NCBI GenBank assembly: GCA_016790225.1
Contig: JAEUOZ010000039.1
Coordinates: 1 to 64,000 of the forward strand
DNA length: 64,000 nt
Source of the DNA: Rubrivivax sp.
GTDB lineage: Bacteria > Pseudomonadota > Gammaproteobacteria > Burkholderiales > Burkholderiaceae
Direction: 5' to 3'
Within the stretch, counting starts at the first letter, position 1; each line of letters begins with the position of its first letter. Position numbers and translations under genes: made by a program. The notes under the pieces were generated by a model. The model saw only the letters and a list, made by a program, of their open reading frames with translations, was not told where the DNA came from and ran no database searches. Below are positions 19,290 through 28,052 of this stretch, one piece after another.

Positions 19290-19928
19290 TCAGCCCTGCA
19301 GTGAAGGCCGCTGCGCCAGCACAGCCCGCCAGCGCAGCAGGTGGGGATGCTCGTCGCCCGGCTTGATCTTGATGGCGCGCGCAAAGTCCACCGCCACCAC
19401 GGCGGTGATGTCGGCGAGGCTGAAGTCCTCACCCGCGAGGAACGGCACCTGCGCCAGCCGCTGATCCAGCGCCGCCAGGAAGTGCAGCAGCCGCTCACGC
19501 CCGCGTTCGGCCAGCGCGGGGATCTGCTCGTAGTTCACCGGGCCGGGCAGGGCGCGCCGGGCCATGGCCGGCGATCCGTTGCGCAGGGCTTCGGCCACGG
19601 CCATCAGGCCCTCGAACTCGGCACGCCAGTGCCAGTGCGCGACGAGTGCCTTCTCGGCCGGCGTGCGGCCGCACAGCGGCGGATCGGGAAAGCGCGCTTC
19701 CACCCAGGCGATGATGGACGCGTTGTCGCTCAAGCTGAGCCCGTCGTCGGTGAGCAGCACCGGCACCGTGCACAAGGGGTTGATGCGGCGAAAGGCCTCG
19801 CCCAGCTGCTCGCCGCTGCGCAGATCCACCGGGACGGTGGCGTGCGCGATGCCTTTTTCGGCCAGCAGGATGCGCGCACGGCGCGGGCTGGGCGCGGTCG
19901 CGCAGTCATAGAGCGTGAGGGCGGTCAT
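19290..19928 (-). CDS. Glutathione S-transferase family protein
   Basis: The 212-residue cytoplasmic product has a thioredoxin-like GST N-domain with RINPLCTVPVLLTDDG, the cis-Pro glutathione-binding loop, and LSDNASIIAWVEARFP. The all-helical C-domain has the FLAGEDFSLADITAVVAVDF motif shared by GSTs. It probably conjugates or reduces electrophiles with glutathione; the substrate is unknown. It starts 32 bases after the end of the YghU-type gene in the same direction and is likely co-transcribed with it. Confidence 0.9.
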   Translation of the reverse strand: MTALTLYDCATAPSPRRARILLAEKGIAHATVPVDLRSGEQLGEAFRRINPLCTVPVLLTDDGLSLSDNASIIAWVEARFPDPPLCGRTPAEKALVAHWHWRAEFEGLMAVAEALRNGSPAMARRALPGPVNYEQIPALAERGRERLLHFLAALDQRLAQVPFLAGEDFSLADITAVVAVDFARAIKIKPGDEHPHLLRWRAVLAQRPSLQG

Positions 19929-19960
19929 GGCGGGGTTTCCGGTGCAAGCCGTGGTGACGC

Positions 19961-20851
19961 TCAGCCGGCGGCCGGCGCAAGGCGGTCGAAATCGCTGGCC
20001 TCGTGGCGCTCCAGCAGCTGGTTCTCGGGCGCGCCCGCTGTGCGGTTGACCTTGCGCCCGCGCTGCACGGCAGGCCGCTGGGCGATGGCATCGGCCCAGC
20101 GCACGACGTGTTCGTAGCGGTGCACCTGCAGGAACTCGCCGGCGCCGTAGATCTGGCCCTTGGCCAGCGCACCGTACCAGGGCCAGATGGCGATGTCGGC
20201 AATGGAATAGCTGTCGCCGGCGATGAAGGGCCGCTCGGCGAGCTGGCGGTCCAGCACGTCCATCTGCCGCTTGGCCTCCATCGCGAAGCGGTCGATCGCG
20301 TACTCGATCTTTGTCGGCGCATAGGCATAGAAGTGCCCGAAACCGCCGCCCAGGTAGGGCGCGCTGCCCATCTGCCAGAACAGCCAGTTCAGCACCTCGG
20401 CACGCTGCGGACCGCTGGCGGGCAGGAAGGCGCCGAATTTCTCCGCCAGGTACAGCAGGATGGCGCCGGATTCGAAGACGCGCACGGGTTGCGCGCCGCT
20501 GCGGTCCAGCAAGGCCGGGATCTTGGAGTTGGGGTTCACCGCGACGAAGCCGCTGCCAAACTGTTGACCTTCGCCGATGCGGATGAGCCAGGCGTCGTAT
20601 TCGGCCCCGGCATGGCCCAAGGCCAGCAGCTCTTCCAGCAGGATGGTCACCTTCTGGCCGTTGGGCGTGCCCATCGAATACAGCTGCAGCGGGTGGCGAC
20701 CCACGGGCAGCGGCTGCTCATGCGTGGCGCCGGCGATGGGCCGGTTGATGTTGGCGAAGCGGCCGCCGTTGGCGCTGTTCCAGGTCCAGACGGCGGGCGG
20801 GGTGTAGGCCGCGGGGGTGGCAGATTCGGGTGAGTCGGGGGTGTCGCTCAT
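19961..20851 (-). CDS. yghU: Glutathione-dependent disulfide-bond oxidoreductase, YghU type
   Basis: The 296-residue protein belongs to the Nu-class GST family that includes YghU/YfcG and has disulfide-bond reductase activity with glutathione. Recognisable parts are the N-terminal extension FANINRPIAGATHEQPLPVG, the active-site loop GTPNGQKVTILLEEL, the NPNSKIPALLD loop and FESGAILLYLAEKFG. Length is normal for YghU, which is longer than ordinary GSTs. It heads a two-gene unit with the GST that follows. The 242 bases upstream hold no gene that I can see. Confidence 0.92.
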   Translation of the reverse strand: MSDTPDSPESATPAAYTPPAVWTWNSANGGRFANINRPIAGATHEQPLPVGRHPLQLYSMGTPNGQKVTILLEELLALGHAGAEYDAWLIRIGEGQQFGSGFVAVNPNSKIPALLDRSGAQPVRVFESGAILLYLAEKFGAFLPASGPQRAEVLNWLFWQMGSAPYLGGGFGHFYAYAPTKIEYAIDRFAMEAKRQMDVLDRQLAERPFIAGDSYSIADIAIWPWYGALAKGQIYGAGEFLQVHRYEHVVRWADAIAQRPAVQRGRKVNRTAGAPENQLLERHEASDFDRLAPAAG

Positions 20852-21093
20852 GGGGTGTCGAGGCGGGGTCGCCGGGGCGCTGATGGAACGGAACGGACGG
20901 CAAGGACGGAAGGGACCGGGACGGCCTTGGCCGGCCAGGGCCGGGGCATGCTGTGGGATGCCGCGAAGGGCCGCGAGCGGGCCTTCGCGGCGCAGGCGCA
21001 GTCTCGCGCGACATCGCGCCGGCCGAAGCCCGCATCAACCCGCAGCCGCACCGGATGCGCCGCCTGCTGCGCGCCGGGTGCGCCCCGGGGGTG

Positions 21094-22965
21094 TCAATGG
21101 TCGTAGCTGATCACGCGCAGCAATTGCCAGCCCTGCGGCGTGCGCTCCCACACGTGGGCAAAGCGCACCGTCTCGCAGCGAGCCTGCGCGCCTTCGCCCC
21201 GGCAGAAGCGGTGGCTGCCGCGGTGAAAGGCGCCGAAGTCGCCCAGCGCATGCACCTCCTGGTCCTGCGGCACGCGCTCGCGGCGCGGGCTGGTGCCGCG
21301 CTGGAAGCCGCTGTCGAAGATGCGCAGGTTCTCGGCATGGCCGCTCAGGCCCGTGCGGTCGTGAAAGAACTCCAGCCGCGGACTGAAGGCCTGCGACAGC
21401 GTGGCCAGATCGCGTCGGTTGAAGGCCGCAAAGAGCCGCTCGTCCGCCGCCAGCACCTCGGCACGTACGGCCTCGCGCGCTGCGTCGTGGTTGAAGAAGT
21501 CCAGGCGTGTGCCAGCTGCAGCCGCGCGCGCTGGCGCGGCCTCGATCAGGCGTTGGCGGTTGGGGCTGCGCTCCCACTGCCGGTCTTCAAGCAGGTACTT
21601 GTATTCGACGGGCAGGCCTTCGCGTGCCTGCAGCGTGAGCGTGGCCTGCCAGCGCCCGGTCTGCGGATCACGCTGCAGATCGGTGCCGCGCTCCCAGCTC
21701 AGCGGCGGCGTGTTGCCGCGCACGGTCACGCGGCCGGGCGTGCTGTCGCCCGCAGGCAGCGCGAGATCCACGCTGAAGGGCAGCTCCACGCTCAGCGGCC
21801 CATAACCGGGCAACGCCGCCGACGGATCGAAGAGCGCGCGCCGCAGCGTCTGCAGCGGCAGCTCGCGCGGCAGGCGCAGGCCATTGGCGCACCAGGCCAC
21901 GGCCAGATCGGCTTGCGGGAAGTAGGCCACCGTGGCGGTGAAGCCGTCGATCACGCCTTCATGCCCGTAGGCCTGCGGCCCCGCGCCGGGCAGCGCCATC
22001 AGGCCCAGCCCCAGACCGCCTTGCGCGCGCTGCATGCGCTCCAGCGTGGCCGGCGCCAGCAAGCGGCCGCGGAACAGCGCGCGCACCACCGTCACCAGAT
22101 CCCGCGGGCTGCTGACCACGCCGCCGGCCGCGCGCGGCACGGTGGCGTCGGTGGCGCGCTCGGCCTGCCAGCCGCTGCCCGCCGGCCGGTACGAGACCGC
22201 GTGCGGGCCATCGGCCGGCGCGCCCGGCTCGAAGGCCGTGTCCTGCAGGCCCAGGGGTTGCACCAGCCGCTGCTGCAGCTGCTGCGCATAGCTGCGCCCG
22301 CTGACATGCTCGATCACGAAGCCCAGCAGCAGGTAGCCGCTGTTGTTGTACTGCGTGCGCTCGCCCGGCGCAAAGGCGCGCGGCAGCGAAGCGATGGCCG
22401 CCAGCAGCTCCGCTTCCTGCCGCGGCTCGAAGCGCCAGCGCTCCTGGAAGCCGGCGAGGTGCTGGATTTCGCCCAGGCCGCTGCGGTGCGCCAGCAGGTG
22501 CTCGATGCGCATCGCCTGGGCCTGCGGCAGGCCGGGGAACCAGCGCGAGAGCGGATCGTCCAGCGACAGGCGGCCCTCGTCGACCAGCTGCAGCACCAGG
22601 ATCGCGGTGAGCATCTTGCTGATGGAGCCGATGCGGTAGCGTGTGGCGGGGCTGGCGGCGCGCGGGCCGGCCGGCTCCAGCCGCGCGGCGCCGATGGCGC
22701 GCAGCAGCGGCGCGCCATCGCCTTGCTGCACGGCCAGGCTGGCCAGCGCCAGATCCTCGCGCTGCAGCGCATCCATCCAGGCCTGGATCGCCGGCGCGTC
22801 GACACGCGCGGGGCCCGGCGCCGTGTTGGCCCATGCGCCGGGCAGCAGCCCGATGAGGACCAGCAGCGCCAGCCCGCTGCGCAGGCGCTGCGCGAGGGTC
22901 TTGGCGCGCAGCGCCGCGCGGCGGCTCTCGTGCGGCGTGCGGGTGCCTGAGCGGAAGCAGATCAT
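21094..22965 (-). CDS. Exported serine hydrolase (beta-lactamase fold) fused to CBM20-like and NTF2-like domains
   Basis: The 623-residue product has a long basic N-terminus with a signal-type helix (about 30-47). A class C beta-lactamase-like serine hydrolase domain follows, with S114-I-S-K117, Y206-N-N208 and H335-E-G337 as the three catalytic motifs. Residues 395-478 look like a CBM20 starch-binding domain: the PPLSWERGTDLQ segment, then VEYKYLLEDRQWERSPNR, with the typical W-E-x3-N-R. Residues 500-623 resemble an NTF2/SnoaL-like (DUF4440) domain. This fusion is unusual. The enzyme may be an esterase or peptidase rather than a lactamase. It is the third gene of an ECF sigma operon, starting four bases after the preceding stop. 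Confidence 0.85.
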   Translation of the reverse strand: MICFRSGTRTPHESRRAALRAKTLAQRLRSGLALLVLIGLLPGAWANTAPGPARVDAPAIQAWMDALQREDLALASLAVQQGDGAPLLRAIGAARLEPAGPRAASPATRYRIGSISKMLTAILVLQLVDEGRLSLDDPLSRWFPGLPQAQAMRIEHLLAHRSGLGEIQHLAGFQERWRFEPRQEAELLAAIASLPRAFAPGERTQYNNSGYLLLGFVIEHVSGRSYAQQLQQRLVQPLGLQDTAFEPGAPADGPHAVSYRPAGSGWQAERATDATVPRAAGGVVSSPRDLVTVVRALFRGRLLAPATLERMQRAQGGLGLGLMALPGAGPQAYGHEGVIDGFTATVAYFPQADLAVAWCANGLRLPRELPLQTLRRALFDPSAALPGYGPLSVELPFSVDLALPAGDSTPGRVTVRGNTPPLSWERGTDLQRDPQTGRWQATLTLQAREGLPVEYKYLLEDRQWERSPNRQRLIEAAPARAAAAGTRLDFFNHDAAREAVRAEVLAADERLFAAFNRRDLATLSQAFSPRLEFFHDRTGLSGHAENLRIFDSGFQRGTSPRRERVPQDQEVHALGDFGAFHRGSHRFCRGEGAQARCETVRFAHVWERTPQGWQLLRVISYDH

Positions 22966-22969
22966 GGGT

Positions 22970-23452
22970 TCAATCCTTCGGAGGGTGAAAGCGACGACGG
23001 GAAAGCACGCTGCCCGCAGCCAGCGCCACGGCAAGCCAGACCAGCGCGCCCAGGGCGTCGCCAGCCGGGCGGGAGCTGGCGTGGGTCAAGGGGCTGTTCA
23101 TCGGATCGGAGACGGGGCCGGCCAGCGGGAGGGACGCGCCACCGCCGAGCAGCGGCTGCAGGGTGCCCAGCCAGCGCGCCAGCGGCGCCCCGCCCTCGGG
23201 CGCAGCCGGCTGCACCAGCCAGGCGATGACGCAGGCCAGCGCCAGCAGCAGAGCGGCCAGCGCCGGCAGCGCCGCCGCCTCGATCCAGGGCGCCGCAGGG
23301 CGCTGCCGCTGCTGAACGCGCCGCGCCACCTGGGCGGCAAAGTCCCGCGGCAGATCCGGCACAGGCGGTGAGCGCAGCGCCCGCAGCAGCGCGCGTTCGC
23401 GTGACACGGCCGCTTCCTGGCGTTGCCACTCTTCATCCAGAAGCTCGGTCAT
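22970..23452 (-). CDS. Putative anti-sigma factor, membrane protein
   Basis: The 160-residue product has a charged N-terminal cytoplasmic region (about 1-55), a membrane helix at about 60-80 and a second near 134-150. Its gene lies between an ECF sigma gene (44 bases upstream) and a hydrolase gene (four bases downstream). A single-pass or two-pass membrane protein directly after an ECF sigma gene is most often its anti-sigma factor; that is the only reason for the call. I see no zinc-binding HxxxCxxC motif, so it is not of the ZAS type. Confidence 0.6.
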   Translation of the reverse strand: MTELLDEEWQRQEAAVSRERALLRALRSPPVPDLPRDFAAQVARRVQQRQRPAAPWIEAAALPALAALLLALACVIAWLVQPAAPEGGAPLARWLGTLQPLLGGGASLPLAGPVSDPMNSPLTHASSRPAGDALGALVWLAVALAAGSVLSRRRFHPPKD

Positions 23453-23496
23453 CGGGCACCTCGCAAGGGTTTGGGTTCAGGGTTCAGGATCAGGGC

Positions 23497-24093
23497 TCAG
23501 CCAGGCGCGATGCCGGCGTCCGCGGCCAGCATCTGCCGCAGGCGTTCGCGGCTGCGAAAGAGATGGCTCTTGATCGTGCCGGCGGGCAGGCCGGTGATCT
23601 GCACCAGCTCGGCGATCGGCTGTTCTTCCAGGTGGTAGAGCGTGAGCAGCAGGCGCTGCAGCGGCGGCAGGTTCTCGATGGCCTGCAGCAGCCGCTGCTG
23701 GAGCTGCACGTCAGCCATGCGGGCCTCCAGGTCCAGCGGATCGGCGAGCTGTTCCAGTGCGAAGCCCGCGCCGGCTTCGGCGCTGTCGAATTCGGCGCCC
23801 GGCGGGCCTTCGGCCAGCGGCAGGCGGCGGCGCTCCAGGTGGCGCACGGCCAGGTGCCAGGCGATGCGCGCGATCCAGGTGCCCAGGCGGCTGTCGCCGC
23901 GAAACTGGTGCAATCGCTGGTGCACGCGCAGAAAGGTCTCCTGGCAGAGCTCGAGCGTGTCTTCGCGGTGGCGCACGAGGCGCTGCACCACGTGCCACAC
24001 CAGGCGCTGGTGGCGGCGCACCAGTTCCTCGAAGGCGCCGGGCTCGCCGGCGCGCACCGCGCGCAGCAGCGCATCGTCATCACCCTCGCGCAT
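23497..24093 (-). CDS. ECF-family RNA polymerase sigma factor
   Basis: The 198-residue product has both sigma-70 regions of an ECF sigma factor. Region 2 is seen in GAFEELVRRHQRLVWHVVQR, CQETFLRVHQRLHQF and the DSRLGTWIARIAWHLA segment. Region 4 is seen in LPPLQRLLLTLYHLEEQPIA followed by LPAGTIKSHLFRSRERLR. It would direct RNA polymerase to a small set of promoters, probably including its own, when released by the membrane protein encoded next. An inverted-repeat element lies about 190 bases upstream. Confidence 0.92.
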   Translation of the reverse strand: MREGDDDALLRAVRAGEPGAFEELVRRHQRLVWHVVQRLVRHREDTLELCQETFLRVHQRLHQFRGDSRLGTWIARIAWHLAVRHLERRRLPLAEGPPGAEFDSAEAGAGFALEQLADPLDLEARMADVQLQQRLLQAIENLPPLQRLLLTLYHLEEQPIAELVQITGLPAGTIKSHLFRSRERLRQMLAADAGIAPG

Positions 24094-24279
24094 GCAGCGC
24101 CCAGGGCCGGTGGCCTGAGGTGGGGATGGGCCGGCGCAGCGGGCGCCGTTGCGCGCGGCGGCCCCGGCCGGCCGGGCGGCTCAGGCCGTTCGCGGTCTCG
24201 GCGGCCACGGGCCGCAGCCGCGAGCGCTGCGCAGCCCGGCAGCGGCGGCCCTTCGAGTGCTTGAGCGTGAGCGTCATGT

Positions 24280-24375
24280 CCGTGATGGATACGCCAGGCG
24301 GACGGCCGGTTGCAGCGCGCGCAGAAAAACCTGCGCACACTGCAACCAGGGCGCCAGGCGCCGTATCCATCACGG
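24280..24375. repeat. Nested inverted repeat, 96 bases
   Basis: Outer arms CCGTGATGGATACG (24280-24293) and CGTATCCATCACGG (24362-24375) are perfect over 14 bases. Inner arms at 24308-24324 and 24331-24347 (17 bases, two mismatches) close around a six-base A-rich loop. The whole can fold into one long cruciform or RNA hairpin. It lies in the 311-base gap between the sigma gene and a small membrane-protein gene transcribed away from it; I see no gene in the gap. Position allows a regulatory role, or it may be a miniature repeat element. Confidence 0.7.
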
Positions 24376-24404
24376 CAGACTCACAGCCCCAGCAGGAAAC
24401 CCCC

Positions 24405-24737
24405 GTGGACAAGAGCATCGTCGTGCCGATCGGCCTGTTTCTTTCGGTGGTGTACACCATCAAGCTGCTCGTGGATGCGCGCATGCGCTATCTGTTCTTC
24501 AAGGGCGGCGCCCCGGATACCGTCGAGGCGCTGTTCCAGGCCGAAGACCGATTGCGCCGCCAGGGCTCGCTGCGCTGGGGCCTGGTGCTGTGCAGCCTGG
24601 GGCTGGGGCTCGCGCTGGTCTCGGCCTTCGGCTGGCCTGCGCTGAGCCTGCCGGCCTCGGCCCTGATGCTGGTGGCGCTGGGCCTGGGCAACCTGCTGGC
24701 CTACCGGCTGGGCGCGCCACCGCCGCCGGCGGGATGA
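24405..24737 (+). CDS. Small membrane protein of unknown function
   Basis: The 110-residue product starts with GTG, preceded by AGCAGGAAA at good spacing. It has a hydrophobic helix at about 5-22, a charged middle (FQAEDRLRRQGSLR) and two adjacent helices at about 57-98. The frame is open far upstream, but those residues lie in the inverted repeat and over the sigma gene, so the GTG is the best start. The protein is probably in the inner membrane. I do not recognise the family, though the layout resembles small DUF membrane proteins found beside sigma factors. Confidence 0.6.
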   Translation: MDKSIVVPIGLFLSVVYTIKLLVDARMRYLFFKGGAPDTVEALFQAEDRLRRQGSLRWGLVLCSLGLGLALVSAFGWPALSLPASALMLVALGLGNLLAYRLGAPPPPAG

Positions 24738-24860
24738 AGGCTGCGCCCCTGGCCACCCCACAGGCTTTGTGGTGAACTGAAAGCCGCGCTCGCGCGTTGA
24801 AGCAGCGCAGCGGCGGGCTTCGGGGGCTCGCGCATCCACCACGCAGAAGGAGCCACTTCG

Positions 24861-25481
24861 ATGACGGGCCTGGACACCACGCAGCTGATGGCCATTGCCG
24901 CGGCCATGGGCTGGGCCAGCGGCATGCGCCTCTATGCCGTGGTCTTTCTCACCGGCCTGGCCGGCACGCTGGGCTGGGTGGCCTTGCCCGAGGGCCTGAA
25001 GATCCTGGAGAACCCGGTGCTGATGACCGCGGCCGGCGTGCTGCTGGCGGTGGAGTTCTTTGCCGACAAGATTCCGGGCCTGGATTCGCTGTGGGATTCG
25101 GTGCACACCTTCCTGCGCGTGCCCGCGGGCGCGGCGCTGGCGGCCGGCGTCTTCGGCGGCGATCAGCAGGCCTGGGCGATGGTGGCCGCGCTGGCGGGCG
25201 GCACGCTGGCGGCCACCAGCCATGTGGCCAAGGCCACCACGCGCGCCGCCGTCAACACCTCGCCCGAGCCCTTTTCCAACATCGGCCTGTCTCTGCTGGG
25301 GGATGCGGCCGTGCCCGGCATGCTGTGGCTGGCCTGGAACGAGCCCACCTGGTTCTTCGTGGCGCTGGCAGTGGCCCTCGTCGTGGCCGTGCTGGCGACG
25401 GTGCTGCTGTTCAAGTTCCTGCGTGGTCTGCTGCGCCGCGTGCGCGGCTGGTGGGCGCCGCAGCCCAGACCCTTGACCTGA
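24861..25481 (+). CDS. DUF4126 family membrane protein
   Basis: The 206-residue product is an inner-membrane protein with four to five helices and the family-typical segments GWASGMRLYAVVFLTGLAG, ENPVLMTAAGVLLAVEFFAD and KIPGLDSLWDSVHTFLR. The SNIGLSLLGDA segment near 145 also fits DUF4126. No biochemical function is established for the family. The ATG has a strong ribosome site (AGAAGGAG) before it. The gene stands alone, convergent with the next gene. Confidence 0.85.
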   Translation: MTGLDTTQLMAIAAAMGWASGMRLYAVVFLTGLAGTLGWVALPEGLKILENPVLMTAAGVLLAVEFFADKIPGLDSLWDSVHTFLRVPAGAALAAGVFGGDQQAWAMVAALAGGTLAATSHVAKATTRAAVNTSPEPFSNIGLSLLGDAAVPGMLWLAWNEPTWFFVALAVALVVAVLATVLLFKFLRGLLRRVRGWWAPQPRPLT

Positions 25482-25515
25482 GCAACTCGGCGGGGCGCTT
25501 CACCGCAGCCCGCCG

Positions 25516-26865
25516 TCAGCCCTTGCCCGCCGCGCCCTGCACGCGCATCTCCTCGCGCAGGCGCCAGGCGGCACTGCTGCGATCGGCCTCCACGTCATCC
25601 CAGCAGAGCATCTGGCCGGCGGCCACGGCGCGCCGCATCCGGATGCCGTGCGCCAGCCCGAGCGGCAGGCCACCGCGGCGCAACGAGTCCCGCGCCGGCT
25701 GCAGCTTGCCCCAGACGGTGTAGCCGCCTTCTCCATCCAGCCGCTCGCCGGGCTGCAGATCGCGCTTGGCGGTGGCCACCACGTCGGCACGCCAGGCCTG
25801 CGCCACGCCCGTGGCCTCGCCCCGCAGCGCGACGCTGGCCACCGAGTAGCCGACCTCGAGGCCGATCAGGTGCCAGCGCTTGTAGAGCGTGAAGTAGCGA
25901 CCGCTCGGATCGGTGTGCGCCTTGTATTCCTCGAAGCAGTTGCGGATGTACTCGCTCTGCCCTTCCACGGTGACCCAGACGCCCATGCGGATGTCGTAGG
26001 GGATCTCGCGGCCGTCGGCTTCCAGGCTGCTGATGACCTCGACCATGCCTTTCTTCTCCAGCACGCCACCTTCCTCGCGCGGGCGGGTCACGAAGGGGAT
26101 GTCGGCGACGCTCGCGGGCGGATACAACAGGCCGGTCGACGGCACGTCCAGCCCCGTGGCGTTGGCCACGGCGGCGCTCTCGATGCTGGGCTTGCTGCCG
26201 TCCAGGAAGCTGTTGAACATCTTCGGGTTCAGCCCGCCGCGCGCAGCCTGTTCAGGCGTCAGGCCGTAGTGGCTCCACACCGTCTGCGGCGTGCTCTGGC
26301 TGAAGTGCGGCAGCCATTTGTGGCCGCGCCCGGCTGCCACCACCGGAAATCCGCAGGTGCGCGCCCAGTCCACCAGATCGCAGATGAGGGCGGGCTGGTC
26401 GCCGAAGGCCAGCGAATACAGCGCGCCGGCCTGCGCTGCGCGTTGCGCCAGCATCGGGCCGCACAGCGCGTCGGCCTCGACCGTGACGTTGACCACATGC
26501 TTGCGCTGCGCCAGCGCCGCCAGGATGTGATCCACCGCCGCCACCGGTGCGCCGGTGCTTTCCACGATCACCTCGATGGCCGGGTGCGAGACCAGCGCCT
26601 GCCAGTCGTCGCCCACGTGCGTGCTGCCATCGCGCAGCGCCTCGTCCAGGCTGGCGGCCTGCACACGCCCGGGCTCCCAGCCCACGCGGGCCAGGTTGCT
26701 GCAGGCGGCCTCGGGGTTCAGATCGGCGATGCCCACCACGTGCAGCCCGGGCGTGCGCGGCACCTGCGCCAGAAACATCGAACCGAACTTGCCCGCGCCG
26801 ATCAGCCCGACGCGGATGGGACGGCCTTGTGCCGCGCGCCGGCGCAGCTGCTGGTGGAGGCTCAT
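25516..26865 (-). CDS. Homoserine dehydrogenase-like oxidoreductase with SAF domain (COG4091 type)
   Basis: The 449-residue cytoplasmic product has a Rossmann NAD(P)-binding start, IRVGLIGAGKFGSMFLAQVP, with the GxGxxG fingerprint. The middle domain (about 140-330) includes VVNVTVEADALCGP. A C-terminal SAF-like domain begins near 370 (ATAKRDLQPGERLDGEGGYT). This is the architecture of COG4091, annotated as predicted homoserine dehydrogenases but in several cases acting on sugar-derived substrates. The real substrate is unknown. GGAGAA precedes the ATG. No pathway partner is adjacent. Confidence 0.85.
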   Translation of the reverse strand: MSLHQQLRRRAAQGRPIRVGLIGAGKFGSMFLAQVPRTPGLHVVGIADLNPEAACSNLARVGWEPGRVQAASLDEALRDGSTHVGDDWQALVSHPAIEVIVESTGAPVAAVDHILAALAQRKHVVNVTVEADALCGPMLAQRAAQAGALYSLAFGDQPALICDLVDWARTCGFPVVAAGRGHKWLPHFSQSTPQTVWSHYGLTPEQAARGGLNPKMFNSFLDGSKPSIESAAVANATGLDVPSTGLLYPPASVADIPFVTRPREEGGVLEKKGMVEVISSLEADGREIPYDIRMGVWVTVEGQSEYIRNCFEEYKAHTDPSGRYFTLYKRWHLIGLEVGYSVASVALRGEATGVAQAWRADVVATAKRDLQPGERLDGEGGYTVWGKLQPARDSLRRGGLPLGLAHGIRMRRAVAAGQMLCWDDVEADRSSAAWRLREEMRVQGAAGKG

Positions 26866-27005
26866 GCAAGGTTCTCCTGGTGGGCCGGGCGCAGGCTGCG
26901 CCCGGGCAGCGCGCCCATCGTAGGCCGCCCGGCGCCGGCTGGGCAGCGCGCAAACCTCTAGGAGCGTGGGCGTCCCGCGCGGTGGGCCTGGATCAGGCGT
27001 CCGCC

Positions 27006-27800
27006 TCAGCCGCGCCGCGCGGCCCAGCGCGCCATCAGCGCGTGCAGCTGTTCCACGCCGTCGGTCAGCGCGGCGGGGCCGGGCTGCAGGATGTCGCAGC
27101 TCTTGATCTCGTGCAGCTCACCGTCCTGCACGGCGGGGATCTCGGCCCAGCCGGGGCGTGCCGCGACATGCTGCGGGCGGAACTTCTTGCCGCACCAGGA
27201 GCCGACGATCAATTCGGGCGCGCGGCGCGCCGGTTCCCGCGCATCGGCGATCACCCGGTCGCGTCCCATGCGCTGCACGGCCAGCTCAGGGAAGATGTCC
27301 TCGCCGCCGGCCACGCCGATCAGCTGCGAAACCCACTGGATCGCGCTGATCAACGGCTCGTCCCACTCTTCGAAATACACACGCGGGCGCCGGGGCCAGG
27401 CCGCCGCTGCGCTGGACAGTTGGCCGTGGCGTGCGCGGCACTGCGCGATCCAGGCCTCGGCGGCGGCCTGCTGCCCCACCAGGCCGGCCACCAGGCGCAG
27501 CGTGTCGAAGATCTCCGCCAGGCTGCGCTGGTTGGTGACCAGCACGTTGAGTCCGGCACGGATCAGCTTGTCGGCCAGGGCCGCCTGCATGTCGGAAAAG
27601 CCGATCACCAGATCGGGCTGCAGCGCCACGATGCGGTCGATCCTGCCGTCCAGGAAGGAGCTGATGCGGGGCTTTTCCTGGCGCGCGCGGCGCGGCCGCA
27701 CGGTGTACCCGCTGATGCCCACGATGCGCTGCTCCTGACCCAGCAGGTACAGCCACTCGGTGGTCTCCTCGGTCAGGCAGACGATGCGCTGCGGGCCCAC
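27006..27800 (-). CDS. BtuF-like periplasmic-binding-fold protein without signal peptide
   Basis: The 264-residue product has the TroA/BtuF-type fold: QRIVCLTEETTEWLYLLG, then RIVALQPDLVIGFSDMQAA and a long backbone helix near 100. The family (COG0614) normally binds cobalamin or ferric siderophores in the periplasm. This one starts directly with the fold and has no signal peptide, so it is either cytoplasmic or has lost export. The listed start is GTG, twelve bases after the stop of the DUF1653 gene, and no upstream start is available without overlapping that gene. Cytoplasmic members of this kind occur in proteobacteria with unknown roles. Confidence 0.8.
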   Translation of the reverse strand: MGPQRIVCLTEETTEWLYLLGQEQRIVGISGYTVRPRRARQEKPRISSFLDGRIDRIVALQPDLVIGFSDMQAALADKLIRAGLNVLVTNQRSLAEIFDTLRLVAGLVGQQAAAEAWIAQCRARHGQLSSAAAAWPRRPRVYFEEWDEPLISAIQWVSQLIGVAGGEDIFPELAVQRMGRDRVIADAREPARRAPELIVGSWCGKKFRPQHVAARPGWAEIPAVQDGELHEIKSCDILQPGPAALTDGVEQLHALMARWAARRG

Positions 27801-27812
27801 AGGGCTGGGCTT

Positions 27813-28043
27813 TCAGTCGATGCGCTCGAAGCGGGGGCGCTGCTGGCCATCGATCCACACGCTCTCGAAGAACATCGCATGCGGCCGCACCCAGCAGCCG
27901 ATGTCGCTGGACAGCGGGCGGTACAGCACCAGTGGCTCCAGCGTCTCGCTGTGGCGCACGACGCCGAGGACCTCGTATTCGCCGCCCTTGTGGTGGCGGT
28001 AGCGCCCGAGCGGGGTCTCGGGCAGCGGGGGCAGTGGGTTCAT
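27813..28043 (-). CDS. DUF1653 family protein
   Basis: The 76-residue cytoplasmic product shows the whole short DUF1653 pattern: GRYRHHKGGEYEVLGVVRHS, then ETLEPLVLYRPL and the WVRPHAMFFESV end. The fold is small and beta-rich; function is unknown. It lies nine bases after the histidine kinase gene and twelve before the BtuF-like gene, so all are probably in one transcript running left. Confidence 0.88.
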   Translation of the reverse strand: MNPLPPLPETPLGRYRHHKGGEYEVLGVVRHSETLEPLVLYRPLSSDIGCWVRPHAMFFESVWIDGQQRPRFERID

Positions 28044-28052
28044 GCCGCCACC

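Noticed and set aside
21094..22965. Antibiotic-resistance beta-lactamase
   Set aside because: The SxxK and YxN motifs also occur in esterases and peptidases of this fold, and the added CBM20-like and NTF2-like domains argue against a resistance enzyme.
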